Notes: generated by a model not told the origin, from the letters alone. DNA of 64,000 nt from an uncultured Prevotella sp. (GCA_946402275.1 CAMIVY010000002.1:80724-144723), one strand, 5' to 3'. Shown: positions 15,980 to 25,064, numbered from the stretch's first letter. Numbers and translations are program-made.

Positions 15980-16864
15980 TTATACTACCCTTCGGGTCTT
16001 CTTATAATTCTCACGGAATTCAGTAGGCGAGCAGTTTTTCCGCTTTTTGAAGATACGGTTGAAATTGCTCAAGTTGTTAAATCCGCAATCGTAGCAAATC
16101 TCAGCAACACCTTTGGAGGTATCTACCAACATACGACTGGCATATCCTAATCGCTGCTCTATGATGTATTCGCTGAGGTTCCTGCCTGTGTGCAGCTTGA
16201 AGAAACGACTGAATGCCGATGGACTCATGCCTGCTATATCTGCCAGTGTTGACAGACGAACCTCGTACTTATAATTCTGTGCTATATAGTTCTTCACCTT
16301 CAAGATGCGCTTTGAATCGCTTTCCACATTCACTTTGGCATAACTGGAAGTAGCCAGTGTGCGGGCCTTCGTGCTCTTGGAGAGTTCATAGAGGATGGAG
16401 TAGAACTGCGTCACAGCATAGAAACCGTCCTTGACAGAGCTCAGTGAATCAATCATGGGATAGACGCGCATAATGTCTTCCAAGGGGAAAAAGAGTCCCT
16501 TGCGAGCCTCCAGCATCATCTTACGGATTTGCTGGAAGGGGGAACGCATTAGGAATCCGTTCTCGCTCAAGTCGGCATAGAACTGGACGGTCACCTCACG
16601 AATCTCATCACTCTGACAAACGTTCTGTTCCCACACATGTTCCAAATCCGGACTGGTAATCAGCACCAAGTCGTAGCTGCCAATCACCTCGCTCGAATCG
16701 CCTACCACACGGCGCACGCCAGCAGCATGCTCCACGAAGTTCAGTTCAAAGACATCATGATTATGGATAGGATAGGTAAACTCCTTCTTCTTGCGGTCTG
16801 CAATATAGAGGGAATCTTGACCCATCAGCGGAGTAATTTCATAAATAACCCTGCTTTCTTCCAT
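15980..16864 (-). CDS. AraC-family transcriptional regulator (cupin type)
   Basis: 294 aa, cytoplasmic. The N-terminal ~150 residues look like the AraC ligand-binding cupin (ADRKKKEFTYPIHNHDVFEL, then GSYDLVLITSPDLEHVW); the C-terminal ~100 residues are the double helix-turn-helix (LSTLADIAGMSPSAFSRFFKLHTGRNLSEYI and VAEICYDCGFNNLSNFNRIFKKRKNCSPTEFR). Its start is 3 bases after the dapA stop, so it is cotranscribed with dapA. The effector is probably a sugar or related metabolite, judged only from the fold. Whether it regulates the kinase-like gene downstream or something elsewhere cannot be told. Confidence 0.88.
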   Translation of the reverse strand: MEESRVIYEITPLMGQDSLYIADRKKKEFTYPIHNHDVFELNFVEHAAGVRRVVGDSSEVIGSYDLVLITSPDLEHVWEQNVCQSDEIREVTVQFYADLSENGFLMRSPFQQIRKMMLEARKGLFFPLEDIMRVYPMIDSLSSVKDGFYAVTQFYSILYELSKSTKARTLATSSYAKVNVESDSKRILKVKNYIAQNYKYEVRLSTLADIAGMSPSAFSRFFKLHTGRNLSEYIIEQRLGYASRMLVDTSKGVAEICYDCGFNNLSNFNRIFKKRKNCSPTEFRENYKKTRRVV

Positions 16865-16867
16865 ACC

Positions 16868-17755
16868 TTAGATTTTAAGTTCTTTCAATATCTCACTCAT
16901 ACGCTGCATATTCTTGATACGCATAGGTACCAAAGGCAAACGCAACACATTCTCGATATACCCCATCTCGCTGAGCATGGCTTTTACTCCAGCAGGGTTA
17001 CCATCCACAAAGAGTAGCGAGAAGAGATCTGTGAAGCGATGGTGTATCTTTCGTGCACCATCATATTCTCCCTTCATCTGCAGACGAATCATCTTCGAGA
17101 ACTCCTTAGGCAGTGCATTTCCTATCACACTGATGACACCCACAGCACCACAGCTGACCATCGGGAATGTCAATGCATCATCACCGCTGATGACGTCAAA
17201 GTCCCTGGGCTTATTCTTGATAATCTCGTCAACTTGCTCCAGATTGCCAGAGGCTTCCTTGATAGCCACAATATTCTTACAATCCTGGGCCAGGCGCACC
17301 GTTGTCTCAGCTTTCAGGTTTACACCTGTACGCCCTGGGACATTATAGAGTACTACGGGCAACTTGGTGGCTGAGGCAATGGCTTTGAAATGCTGATAAA
17401 GACCCTCCTGAGAAGGCTTGTTGTAATAAGGACATACGCTCAACACACCATCTATTCCCTTGAAATCGCCGGTTTTAAGCTCTTCTACAATGGCTGCTGT
17501 GTTATTACCTCCACATCCCATCAAGATGGGAACTCGTCCACCCACCAGGTCAACTACCAAGTCTTTGATTTTCTGTTTTTCCTCTGCCGTCAGCGTAGGA
17601 GTTTCTCCTGTAGTAGCAAGGATGCAGAAAAAATCCGCCCCATTGCTAAGCTGATACTCCACCAAGCGGATCAGCGCCTTATAATCCACTGAGCCGTTTT
17701 CCTGAAAAGGGGTTATCAGCGCTATACCTAAACCCTTGAAGATATTATGTACCAT
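16868..17755 (-). CDS. dapA: 4-hydroxy-tetrahydrodipicolinate synthase
   Basis: 295 aa, normal length. Condenses pyruvate with aspartate semialdehyde, the first committed step to lysine and diaminopimelate. Motifs: TTGETPTLT (49-56), YYNKPSQEGLYQHF (110-123), Tyr137 in LYNVPGRTG and the Schiff-base Lys166 in VAIKEASGN. A few members of this family act on other keto-acid substrates (N-acetylneuraminate lyase and others), but the GETPTL and VPGRTG motifs fit DapA. First gene of a unit with an AraC regulator 3 bases downstream, an unusual partner for lysine synthesis. A -7 box lies about 32 bases upstream. Confidence 0.95.
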   Translation of the reverse strand: MVHNIFKGLGIALITPFQENGSVDYKALIRLVEYQLSNGADFFCILATTGETPTLTAEEKQKIKDLVVDLVGGRVPILMGCGGNNTAAIVEELKTGDFKGIDGVLSVCPYYNKPSQEGLYQHFKAIASATKLPVVLYNVPGRTGVNLKAETTVRLAQDCKNIVAIKEASGNLEQVDEIIKNKPRDFDVISGDDALTFPMVSCGAVGVISVIGNALPKEFSKMIRLQMKGEYDGARKIHHRFTDLFSLLFVDGNPAGVKAMLSEMGYIENVLRLPLVPMRIKNMQRMSEILKELKI

Positions 17756-17786
17756 AAAAAAATAAGAATTCTTTCTTTTATGACTG

Positions 17787-17794
17787 CAAAATTA
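17787..17794 (-). promoter_or_regulatory. promoter -7 box of dapA
   Basis: TAATTTTG on the minus strand about 32 bases before the ATG; no clear -33 element at the right distance. Confidence 0.55.
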
Positions 17795-17861
17795 CACATT
17801 TTATTGTAAAATGCTGCTTATTTACTAAAAAAAATGTCCTTTGTGCAAAAAATACCATCAT

Positions 17862-17907
17862 AATAATGGCTATGCAGATGAAACGAGCCTTCCGCATAGC
17901 CATTATT
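17862..17907 (-). terminator. terminator of glgB
   Basis: 14-bp perfect stem (17862-17875 with 17894-17907), 18-base loop, then TATTTTTTG on the minus strand. 35 bases past the glgB stop. Confidence 0.75.
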
Positions 17908-17942
17908 TATATATAAATAGGTGTAAGCCTATCGTAGATGCA

Positions 17943-20072
17943 TCATATCTTTCTCAGCACCACTGCTGAACGAGCAGGAATGTACAACTTCAGCCACTCC
18001 TTCTTGTCCTTAACGTAGAGCGGATCGTAGTTGGTGATGTGTGTCACTGTATCGTCAGCAAATCCATTTCCTCCGAACTCCTTCGCATCCGTGTTCAGCA
18101 CCACCTCGTAAGATCCTGTGGGAACCAGGAATCCATAGTCGGTATAAGAACGTGTGGGTGAGAAATTAAATACGAACACCAAATCGCCACGCATATAGCA
18201 CAATACCTGATCGCCGTCATCGTGCCAGATTTCAGTTACCGGCGTTGCCTGGAAGTTCTTCTGCGACTTAATGACCTCCAGCATCTTCCGATCAAAGTCG
18301 CCCAGCCAGTGGTAGCACAAATCTTTATTATCAACAAGGTTCCACTGACGGCGGGCATATTTATACGACCAGCCATTTCCCTCACGTGGGAAGTCAATCC
18401 ATTCGGGATGTCCGAACTCGTTACCCATGAAGTTCAGGTAACCGCCATTGATAGCACCGGCCGTCACCAGACGAATCATCTTGTGCAGGGCAATACCACG
18501 CTGAACCAGGTCGTTGACATCCTTCTTGGCAAAGTGCCAGTACATATCAGCGTCAATCAGGCGGAAGATGATGGTCTTGTCGCCCACCAGTGCCTGGTCG
18601 TGGCTCTCGCAATACGAGATGGTCTTCTCGTCAGGACGACGGTTCTTGACCTCCCAGAATATCGAGCAGACATTGATATCCTCATCGCGAACCTCCTTGA
18701 TGGTCTTGATCCAGTAGTCAGGAATGTTCATCGCCATACGGTAGTCGAAGCCGTAGCCGCCATCCTCGAACTTGGCTGCCAAGCCGGGCATACCACTCAC
18801 TTCCTCGGCAATGGTGATAGCCTGTGGGTTCACCTCGTGAATCAGACAGTTAGCCAACGTCAGGTAACAGATGGCATTGTCGTCCTCATGTCCGTTGAAG
18901 TAATCGCCATATCCTCCGAATGCCTCTCCCAGACCATGAGAGTAATAAAGCATAGAGGTTACACCGTCGAAGCGGAATCCGTCGAACTTAAACTCCTCAA
19001 GCCAGTACTTGCAGTTAGAGAGCAAGAAGTGCAGCACATCGTCCTTGCCATAGTCAAAGCAGAGTGAGTCCCATGCCGGGTGCTCGTGGCGGTCGCCTGG
19101 ATAGAAGAACTGGTTGGGGTCGCCAGCCAGATTGCCCAAGCCCTCTACCTCGTTCTTGACAGCGTGCGAATGCACGATATCCATGATAACGGCTATGCCC
19201 ATCTTATGAGCCGTGTCAATCATCTCCTTCAGGTCTTCAGGTGTTCCGAAACGGCTAGACGGGGCAAAGAACGAGCTGACATGATAGCCGAAAGATCCGT
19301 AGTAGGGATGCTCCTGGATAGCCATCACCTGAATGGCATTATAGCCGTCCTTCTTGACACGAGGAAGCACGTTCTCGGTAAACTCCTTGTAGGTGCCTAC
19401 CTTCTCGGCATCCTGACTCATACCAACATGGCACTCATAGATCAACAGGGGAGCTTTATTGGGCTTGAAGGTCTTCTTCTTCCAGACATAGGGCTTCTCG
19501 GGATTCCATACCTGTGCCGAGAATATCTTGGTCTGCTCGTCCTGTACCACACGCTGGCACCAGGCAGGAATGCGCTCACCTTCGCCACCGTTCCACTTCA
19601 CCTTCATCTTATAAAGGTCGCCGTGCTTGATGGCTTTCTCTGAGAGTTTCAGCTCCCAGTTGCCGGTACCCTCAATACGCTTGCACTTATATTTCTCGTT
19701 CTCCTGCCAGTTGTTGAAATCACCAATCAGATAAATTTCAGTAGCATTGGGAGCCCACTCACGGAACACCCAACCCTTTGCCAGTTTATGGAGTCCGAAA
19801 TACAGGTGTCCGGAGGCAAACTGTGATAAGGTCGTTTTGCCGTTGCGTGTCAACTGGGCAATCTTCCACAGAGCATGATCGTGACGTCCGCGAATGGCCT
19901 GCTCGAAAGGCTCCAGCCATGAGTCGTTACGTACCAGTCCGATATGCTGAGGCTCTGCCACCTTCTTCTCGGTCTTCTTGACCACAGCCTTCTTAGCGGG
20001 GACTTTCTTAGCGGGAGCCTTCTTCTCGACAGTCTTCTTAGCTGCCGTAGCGGTCTTCTTTGTTGTAGCCAT
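17943..20072 (-). CDS. glgB: 1,4-alpha-glucan branching enzyme with Lys/Ala-rich N-terminal tail
   Basis: 709 aa. Forms alpha-1,6 branches in glycogen. After a ~40-residue tail, a CBM48 module (about 85-190: GWVFREWAPNATEIYLIGDFNNW in pieces) leads into the GH13 barrel with catalytic Asp369 (GFRFDGV), Glu423 (IAEEVSG) and the stabilising Asp492 (CESHDQ), plus a C-terminal beta domain. It resembles the eukaryote-like GH13_8 form common in Bacteroidetes. Residues 1-40 are made of KK, AKK and PAKK repeats like a histone H1 tail; there is no later Met before the CBM48, so the tail is part of the protein. The YhcH gene ends 3 bases upstream, so the two form an operon. Confidence 0.95.
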   Translation of the reverse strand: MATTKKTATAAKKTVEKKAPAKKVPAKKAVVKKTEKKVAEPQHIGLVRNDSWLEPFEQAIRGRHDHALWKIAQLTRNGKTTLSQFASGHLYFGLHKLAKGWVFREWAPNATEIYLIGDFNNWQENEKYKCKRIEGTGNWELKLSEKAIKHGDLYKMKVKWNGGEGERIPAWCQRVVQDEQTKIFSAQVWNPEKPYVWKKKTFKPNKAPLLIYECHVGMSQDAEKVGTYKEFTENVLPRVKKDGYNAIQVMAIQEHPYYGSFGYHVSSFFAPSSRFGTPEDLKEMIDTAHKMGIAVIMDIVHSHAVKNEVEGLGNLAGDPNQFFYPGDRHEHPAWDSLCFDYGKDDVLHFLLSNCKYWLEEFKFDGFRFDGVTSMLYYSHGLGEAFGGYGDYFNGHEDDNAICYLTLANCLIHEVNPQAITIAEEVSGMPGLAAKFEDGGYGFDYRMAMNIPDYWIKTIKEVRDEDINVCSIFWEVKNRRPDEKTISYCESHDQALVGDKTIIFRLIDADMYWHFAKKDVNDLVQRGIALHKMIRLVTAGAINGGYLNFMGNEFGHPEWIDFPREGNGWSYKYARRQWNLVDNKDLCYHWLGDFDRKMLEVIKSQKNFQATPVTEIWHDDGDQVLCYMRGDLVFVFNFSPTRSYTDYGFLVPTGSYEVVLNTDAKEFGGNGFADDTVTHITNYDPLYVKDKKEWLKLYIPARSAVVLRKI

Positions 20073-20075
20073 AGT

Positions 20076-20522
20076 TTATGCCTTTACTTTAAAAATAGCC
20101 TTTTTCAATTCTGGAACACCAGCAATGCAGGGAGCGTGTCCGTCCTCAGGGAAGAAGATAGCCATCATGCCCGGTTGGCAAGTCACATAGCTGTCGGCAG
20201 CGATATCGGGAATCTTTGTGATATCCTTCTCGGCATTATACGCTGCCTTGGGCAACTGGTCACGTTGTGTATAGCCAAAGGTTTCAGCTGCCGTAATGGG
20301 TATCTGGATATCTATCATCTTATCATGAGTCTCTATCACAGCCTCATCAGGGGTCTTACCCTTAGCCATCTGGATATTCACGAAGAGGTCCTTGCCCACA
20401 ATCTCGTGCTTTCCTGTTTCCAACTTGTTCAAGTCATTCTGCTGTAAGAATTCCACCACTTTGGGGAACAGCGGGTTTACAGACTCGTACTTTTTCAGAT
20501 TTTCAATTTTGTCAATAATCAT
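20076..20522 (-). CDS. YhcH/YjgK/YiaL family protein
   Basis: 148 aa, full length for this cupin-like family (DUF386; EbgC and YiaL belong here). Recognisable elements: LNKLETGKHEIVGKDLFVNIQ, the IETHDKMIDIQIPI segment and the C-terminal FFPEDGHAPCIA, where the histidines and glutamates bind metal in family members. Roles assigned to relatives are sugar-acid or sialic-acid handling and a beta-galactosidase accessory subunit; here it is the first gene before glgB, with a 3-base gap. The exact substrate is unknown. No -7 box seen in the 70-base gap upstream. Confidence 0.85.
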   Translation of the reverse strand: MIIDKIENLKKYESVNPLFPKVVEFLQQNDLNKLETGKHEIVGKDLFVNIQMAKGKTPDEAVIETHDKMIDIQIPITAAETFGYTQRDQLPKAAYNAEKDITKIPDIAADSYVTCQPGMMAIFFPEDGHAPCIAGVPELKKAIFKVKA

Positions 20523-20592
20523 AACGCTTTTGTTTTAATAGAGTTTATACTTTAGATAATTGTTTTTTCTCCTGGGAGTTCTTGTACATATC

Positions 20593-21708
20593 TCAGTCCA
20601 ACGTCCTCCGCCCACGGTTATAGACTCCTTGTGCCGTCACATTGCCATTGCGGTCTTTCTCCACGAAGCGTCCGTCACGACGGTCGTCCATATAACTTCC
20701 TTCAAAGCGGTTGCCGTCCTTGTCTTCCTCTATGGCAGGACCTTGACGCTTGCCTTTCACGAAATGTCCCTTGAACTTTGAGCCGTCAGCATAGCGCGCA
20801 ATGCCCTCGCCGTGAATCTGTCCTTGCAGGAACTGTCCTTCAAACACATCTCCATTTTTCATTGTCAACTTTCCGCGTCCGTTGGGTTTGTCGTTTTTCC
20901 ATTCTCCCTGATAGGTGTTGCCGTTTTTCCATACAAGCATACCCTGTCCCGACTTGTCTCCGTTCAGAAACTGGCCCGTATATTTATCGCCATTCGCATA
21001 ACGGAAGACACCCTGTCCTGTGCGCTGGCCCTCCACATAGCCCCCTTCATAGATATCGCCATTCTGGAACTTATAGATGCCCTGTCCGTGCTGAACGTCA
21101 CGAGACCACTGGCCTATATACACATCACCGTCTGCATATTGAAAGGTGCCTTTTCCCGAACGCTGGTTATCTTTCCATTGTCCTTCGTAGGTGGAGCCGT
21201 CGCCCCAGTCATATTTTCCTTTTCCGTTCTTCTGGTCGTTAGCCCATTCTCCATCATAGTAGGCACCACCCTTGAACGTATAGCGACCGTTCCCGTGGCG
21301 CTTGTCCTGTTTCCACCCACCGTCGTACATGTCGCCATTATAATAATACATGATACCATGACCTTGCTGATAGTCACGATACCACAATCCTACATACCTA
21401 TTATTATTAGAAAAGTAAAAAGTACCCTTTCCGTGTTGCTGATCCTGGAACCACTCACCTTCATATTTCTCGCCATCATTGAACGTATATGTTCCAAAGC
21501 CCTGGCGTTTTCCCTTCTCGTAGTTTCCCTCATAGACATTGCCGTTCTTCCATTTCGTGACGCCCTTGCCATGAGGCTTGCCAGACTGCATCTCACCATT
21601 GTAGGCACCTCCGTCTTTTGTCGTGCATGAGCCAAGCGTCACTTTCTGCGCCAATGCCACTGAAGTAGCTGTTAATAGAACTATCAGGAATATATATCGG
21701 AATCTCAT
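20593..21708 (-). CDS. secreted MORN-repeat protein
   Basis: 371 aa from the ATG at 21708: signal peptide MRFRYIFLIVLLTATSVALAQ, then about fourteen tandem MORN units of ~23 residues of the form Y-x-G-x-W-x-x-D-x-x-x-G-x-G (for example YEGEWFQDQQHGKGTF, YDGGWKQDKRHGNGRY). A start 19 codons earlier would fall above the promoter -7 box at 21735-21742, so it is excluded. MORN repeats make an extended beta solenoid used for protein or lipid contact; periplasmic or surface location is predicted. The last unit ends in a degenerate GSYMDDRRDGRFVEKD, then a short tail. Divergent from kdsB; no partner gene evident, though a second MORN-containing protein is encoded at 25850. Confidence 0.88.
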   Translation of the reverse strand: MRFRYIFLIVLLTATSVALAQKVTLGSCTTKDGGAYNGEMQSGKPHGKGVTKWKNGNVYEGNYEKGKRQGFGTYTFNDGEKYEGEWFQDQQHGKGTFYFSNNNRYVGLWYRDYQQGHGIMYYYNGDMYDGGWKQDKRHGNGRYTFKGGAYYDGEWANDQKNGKGKYDWGDGSTYEGQWKDNQRSGKGTFQYADGDVYIGQWSRDVQHGQGIYKFQNGDIYEGGYVEGQRTGQGVFRYANGDKYTGQFLNGDKSGQGMLVWKNGNTYQGEWKNDKPNGRGKLTMKNGDVFEGQFLQGQIHGEGIARYADGSKFKGHFVKGKRQGPAIEEDKDGNRFEGSYMDDRRDGRFVEKDRNGNVTAQGVYNRGRRTLD

Positions 21709-21734
21709 TCTTTCGTCTTCATTTTTTAACCTCA

Positions 21735-21765
21735 CAAAAGTACAAAAAATAATCGAGACAGCCAA
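21735..21765 (-). promoter_or_regulatory. promoter of the MORN gene
   Basis: TTG (21765-21763), 20-base spacer, TACTTTTG (21742-21735) on the minus strand. Back to back with the kdsB promoter. Confidence 0.6.
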
Positions 21766-21785
21766 GCGTTTTAAAAATTATTCAC

Positions 21786-21793
21786 TATCTTTG
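21786..21793 (+). promoter_or_regulatory. promoter -7 box of kdsB
   Basis: TATCTTTG 23 bases before the kdsB ATG; no convincing -33 element. Confidence 0.55.
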
Positions 21794-21816
21794 CAGCACA
21801 TTTACAAGAAAGCAAC

Positions 21817-22563
21817 ATGAAATTCATAGGAATTATACCGGCACGCTATGCCTCGACCCGTTTTCCCGGCAAACCGTTAGCCATGTTAGGCGGACGCTCT
21901 GTTATCCAGCGAGTTTACGAACAAGCTTCGACCATTTTGGACGAGACTTATGTCGCTACTGACGACGAGCGCATCTTTCAGGCCGTAGAGCAGTTTGGCG
22001 GACAGGCCATCATGACACGCGCCGACCATAAGAGTGGGACAGACCGCATTGAGGAAGCTGCGGAGAAGCTGAACACACAAGCTGACGTTATTATCAACAT
22101 CCAAGGCGACGAGCCTTTCATTCAGCAGTCACAAATCGAAACACTCATCCATCTGTTTGACGACGCCACTACGCAAATCGGAACTCTGGGCAAGCGTTTC
22201 GAGACGATGGAGGCTGTCATGAATCCCAATTCACCGAAAATCGTGACGGACAAAAATGGATTCGCCCTTTATTTCAGCCGTTCTGTCATTCCTTATGTTC
22301 GAGGCAAGGAACAACCAACATGGCTACAAAACTTCCCTTACCTCAAGCACTTGGGATTGTACGCCTATCGCCGTGAAGTTCTACGTGAGGTCACCCAACT
22401 CCCCCAGTCACCATTGGAAAAGGCAGAAAGTCTGGAACAGTTGCGATGGTTGGAAAACGGCTACCGCATCCGTGTGGGACTTACCGACGTGGAGACCGTA
22501 GGAATCGACACCCCCGAAGACCTGCAACGAGCCGAAGCGTTCCTGGCATCCCACCAGCAATAG
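21817..22563 (+). CDS. kdsB: 3-deoxy-manno-octulosonate cytidylyltransferase
   Basis: 248 aa, the usual length. Activates KDO as CMP-KDO for lipopolysaccharide inner-core synthesis in the cytoplasm. The N-terminus has the nucleotide-binding signature IIPARYASTRFPGKPL, followed by VATDDERI, the DRIEEAAEKL segment, NIQGDEPFI with its metal-binding aspartate, and VGIDTPEDL near the end. Starts 23 bases after a -7 box and ends 8 bases from the convergent DnaJ-like gene. No other LPS genes are near. Confidence 0.96.
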   Translation: MKFIGIIPARYASTRFPGKPLAMLGGRSVIQRVYEQASTILDETYVATDDERIFQAVEQFGGQAIMTRADHKSGTDRIEEAAEKLNTQADVIINIQGDEPFIQQSQIETLIHLFDDATTQIGTLGKRFETMEAVMNPNSPKIVTDKNGFALYFSRSVIPYVRGKEQPTWLQNFPYLKHLGLYAYRREVLREVTQLPQSPLEKAESLEQLRWLENGYRIRVGLTDVETVGIDTPEDLQRAEAFLASHQQ

Positions 22564-22571
22564 CCAAGAGT

Positions 22572-23222
22572 TTAACCCTGTTGCATTTCACGTAGCAACG
22601 AACGCTGCCTATCCGTCAGATTGGTAGGCAGTTTTACCTGGTAGGTGATAATCAGGTCCGTACCGTTCCGTCCCTTTCCACGCAGACGCACCTTCGTACC
22701 AGGTTGTGTCTCAGGTTTCACCGTCAGGCGTAGCTTGGCACCTGTGCCGGTAGTTACCATGATGGTACCACCCAACAGGGCCGTAAACATATCAATCGTC
22801 ACATTGGCTTCCGTTTGAGATGGTTGACTGGCATAGTTCATATGACTGCCAAAGCCACCCTGCCCTCCGAACAAATCCTGGAAGAACGACGAGAAGCCGC
22901 CTCCTCCCGTGAACTGCGAGAAGTCAAAGCCACCGAAGCCACCACCGGCTTCATAGCCTCCGCCACCGCCAAAGCCTGCTTTCTCATACTGCTCGGCCTG
23001 TTTCCATTGCTCGCCATATTTGTCATATTTGGCACGCTTCTCAGGATCACCTATCACATCGTAAGCCTCCGTCAGCGCTTGGAACTTAGCTTTCGCTTTC
23101 GGGTCATCGGGATGCAAATCGGGATGAAACTGCTTGGCGCGCTTTAAGTAAGCACGCTTCACATCTTTCTGCGGAATCGTCTTATCGACGCCCAAAATCT
23201 TGTAATAATCAATAAATGCCAT
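22572..23222 (-). CDS. DnaJ/CbpA-type co-chaperone, short form
   Basis: 216 aa. J domain at residues 4-70 with the HPD motif (FHPDLHPDDP), which stimulates DnaK ATPase. A Gly/Phe-rich stretch follows (about 82-125: GFGGGGGYEAGGGFGG...), then one C-terminal substrate-binding segment (ANVTIDMFTALLGGTIMV ... TVKPETQPGTKVRLRGKG). There is no cysteine-rich zinc domain and only about one of the two C-terminal beta domains of CbpA (~306 aa), so it is a compact member. AGGAGG lies about 8-13 bases before the ATG. Convergent with kdsB. Confidence 0.88.
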   Translation of the reverse strand: MAFIDYYKILGVDKTIPQKDVKRAYLKRAKQFHPDLHPDDPKAKAKFQALTEAYDVIGDPEKRAKYDKYGEQWKQAEQYEKAGFGGGGGYEAGGGFGGFDFSQFTGGGGFSSFFQDLFGGQGGFGSHMNYASQPSQTEANVTIDMFTALLGGTIMVTTGTGAKLRLTVKPETQPGTKVRLRGKGRNGTDLIITYQVKLPTNLTDRQRSLLREMQQG

Positions 23223-23292
23223 ATCTCATTTCCTCCTATTTTTATACTTGTTGTCATATCCTAAAAAATATACAGCAAAAATCGTACCAAAA

Positions 23293-23324
23293 TTTGCACA
23301 ACTCATAAATAATCCATACCTTTG
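23293..23324 (+). promoter_or_regulatory. promoter of the 5'-nucleotidase gene
   Basis: TTTG (23293-23296), 20-base spacer, TACCTTTG (23317-23324). The ATG begins only 6 bases after the -7 box, so the mRNA has almost no leader. Confidence 0.8.
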
Positions 23325-23329
23325 CAACT

Positions 23330-25057
23330 ATGAAAAAGACTATCATTATCTCACTGGCACTTATGTGCTTGACAACCACGGCAATGGCAAAGAAAGAAAA
23401 GACCGTCACACTGAAACTGGTGGAGACAAGTGATGTACATGGCGCTTTCTTCCCTTACAACTTCACGGAGCGCAAGCCGATGCAGGGCACGATGGCACGT
23501 GTCAGCACCTATCTGAAGGAACAGCGTAAGCTATATGGGAAGAACCTAATTCTGATGGATAACGGCGATATCCTTCAGGGACAGCCCACTAGCTACTACA
23601 CCAACTATGTCAAGACGGACGAGCCCAATATCGCCGCAGCAGTCATCAACTACCTGCAATACGACGCCCAGACCTTTGGCAATCATGACGTAGAGACAGG
23701 GCATGCCGTTTACGACAAATGGATAAAAGACCTGAACTGTCCCACGCTGGGTGCCAATATCATTGACGTCAACACAGGCAAGCCTTATGTGGCTCCTTAC
23801 ACCATACTCCAGCGTGACGGTATAAAGATTGCCATATTGGGAATGCTCACACCCGCCATTCCTAACTGGTTGCATGAGAACCTGTGGAAAGGCCTCCGCT
23901 TCGAAGAAATGATAGCAAGCACACGCAAATGGGTGAAGGTTCTGAAAGAGGAAGAGAAAGCCGACCTGACCATCGGCCTTTTCCATAGCGGATGGGAAGG
24001 GGGCATCACTACCGAGCAATACGAGGAGGATGTCACCAGGAAGATAGCCGAACAGATTTCAGATTTCGATGTTGTCTTCTTCGGTCACGACCATACCGAG
24101 CGAAACGTCATCCTCGACAATGGCGTGCTCTGCATGGACCCCTCTTGCAATGCCGTGAAAGTGGCAGAAGCCACCATCCAATGCACCAGGAAGAATGGCA
24201 AATGGGTAGTCACAAAGAAGGAAGGTCAGCTGATTGACGTCACCAAAAAAGCCATTGACGAGGACTACGTGCGCCATTTCCAACCCCAGATGGACGGCAT
24301 CAAGCATTATATCGAGCGACAGATTGGCACATTCCTCACTACCATCAGCTCGCGCGACGCCTTCTTCGGCTCGGCAGCTTTCGTTGACTACATCCATCAG
24401 CTGCAACTGGAAGAAACCCATGCCGACATCTCGCTGACAGCTCCTTTGGTGTTTGACACGGAAATCAAGGCAGGCCCCGTCTATATGAGTGACATGTTCA
24501 AGCTGTATCGTTTTGAAAATCAGATTTATGCATTGCGCATGACGGGACGTGAAGTCAGGCAACTGCTTGAACTGAGCTATGACCAGTGGGTAAACACCAT
24601 GAAGTCGCCCGACGACCATATCATGCTGTTGGCTCCCAAGGCTCCCGGCGACAACCAGCGCGAGGGATTCAAGAACTACACCTTCAACTTCGACTCAGCT
24701 TCTGGCATCGACTACGAGGTTGACGTCACCAAGCCCGACGGACAGAAAGTACATATCAAGCAATTCACCGACGGACGACCTTTTGACGAAAATAAATGGT
24801 ACTTGGTAGCCATGAACAGCTATCGGGGCAATGGCGGTGGTGAACTACTCACACGAGGTGCCGGCATTCCGATGGACTCCATCCCCTCCCGAATCACCTT
24901 CATGAGCGAACGCGACCAGCGCCACTACCTGACACGCAAGATAGAGCGTGAAGGAGAAGTGGCACCCAAAGCTCTGAACAACTGGCGATTCGTTCCTGAA
25001 GCATGGGCAAAACCTGCTATTGAGCGCGACCGCAAGCTCATCTTCTCTCATCGGTAA
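23330..25057 (+). CDS. exported 5'-nucleotidase / 2',3'-cyclic phosphodiesterase family
   Basis: 575 aa. Signal peptide MKKTIIISLALMCLTTTAMA. N-terminal metallophosphoesterase domain with all five metal motifs: DVHGAFFPY (Asp, His), DNGDILQG, GNHDVE (~Asn115-His116), a histidine in GLFHSGWEG and GHDHTE. The C-terminal 5'-nucleotidase domain (about 340-545) contains the substrate-stacking stretch around EDHIMLLAP-type sequence and NSYRGNGGGELLTRG. The product would release phosphate and nucleosides from extracellular nucleotides in the periplasm. UshA, CpdB and YfkN-type specificity cannot be separated by eye. Followed, after a heptad repeat, by nudC, also a nucleotide hydrolase, and possibly cotranscribed. 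Confidence 0.9.
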   Translation: MKKTIIISLALMCLTTTAMAKKEKTVTLKLVETSDVHGAFFPYNFTERKPMQGTMARVSTYLKEQRKLYGKNLILMDNGDILQGQPTSYYTNYVKTDEPNIAAAVINYLQYDAQTFGNHDVETGHAVYDKWIKDLNCPTLGANIIDVNTGKPYVAPYTILQRDGIKIAILGMLTPAIPNWLHENLWKGLRFEEMIASTRKWVKVLKEEEKADLTIGLFHSGWEGGITTEQYEEDVTRKIAEQISDFDVVFFGHDHTERNVILDNGVLCMDPSCNAVKVAEATIQCTRKNGKWVVTKKEGQLIDVTKKAIDEDYVRHFQPQMDGIKHYIERQIGTFLTTISSRDAFFGSAAFVDYIHQLQLEETHADISLTAPLVFDTEIKAGPVYMSDMFKLYRFENQIYALRMTGREVRQLLELSYDQWVNTMKSPDDHIMLLAPKAPGDNQREGFKNYTFNFDSASGIDYEVDVTKPDGQKVHIKQFTDGRPFDENKWYLVAMNSYRGNGGGELLTRGAGIPMDSIPSRITFMSERDQRHYLTRKIEREGEVAPKALNNWRFVPEAWAKPAIERDRKLIFSHR

Positions 25058-25064
25058 CATCAGA

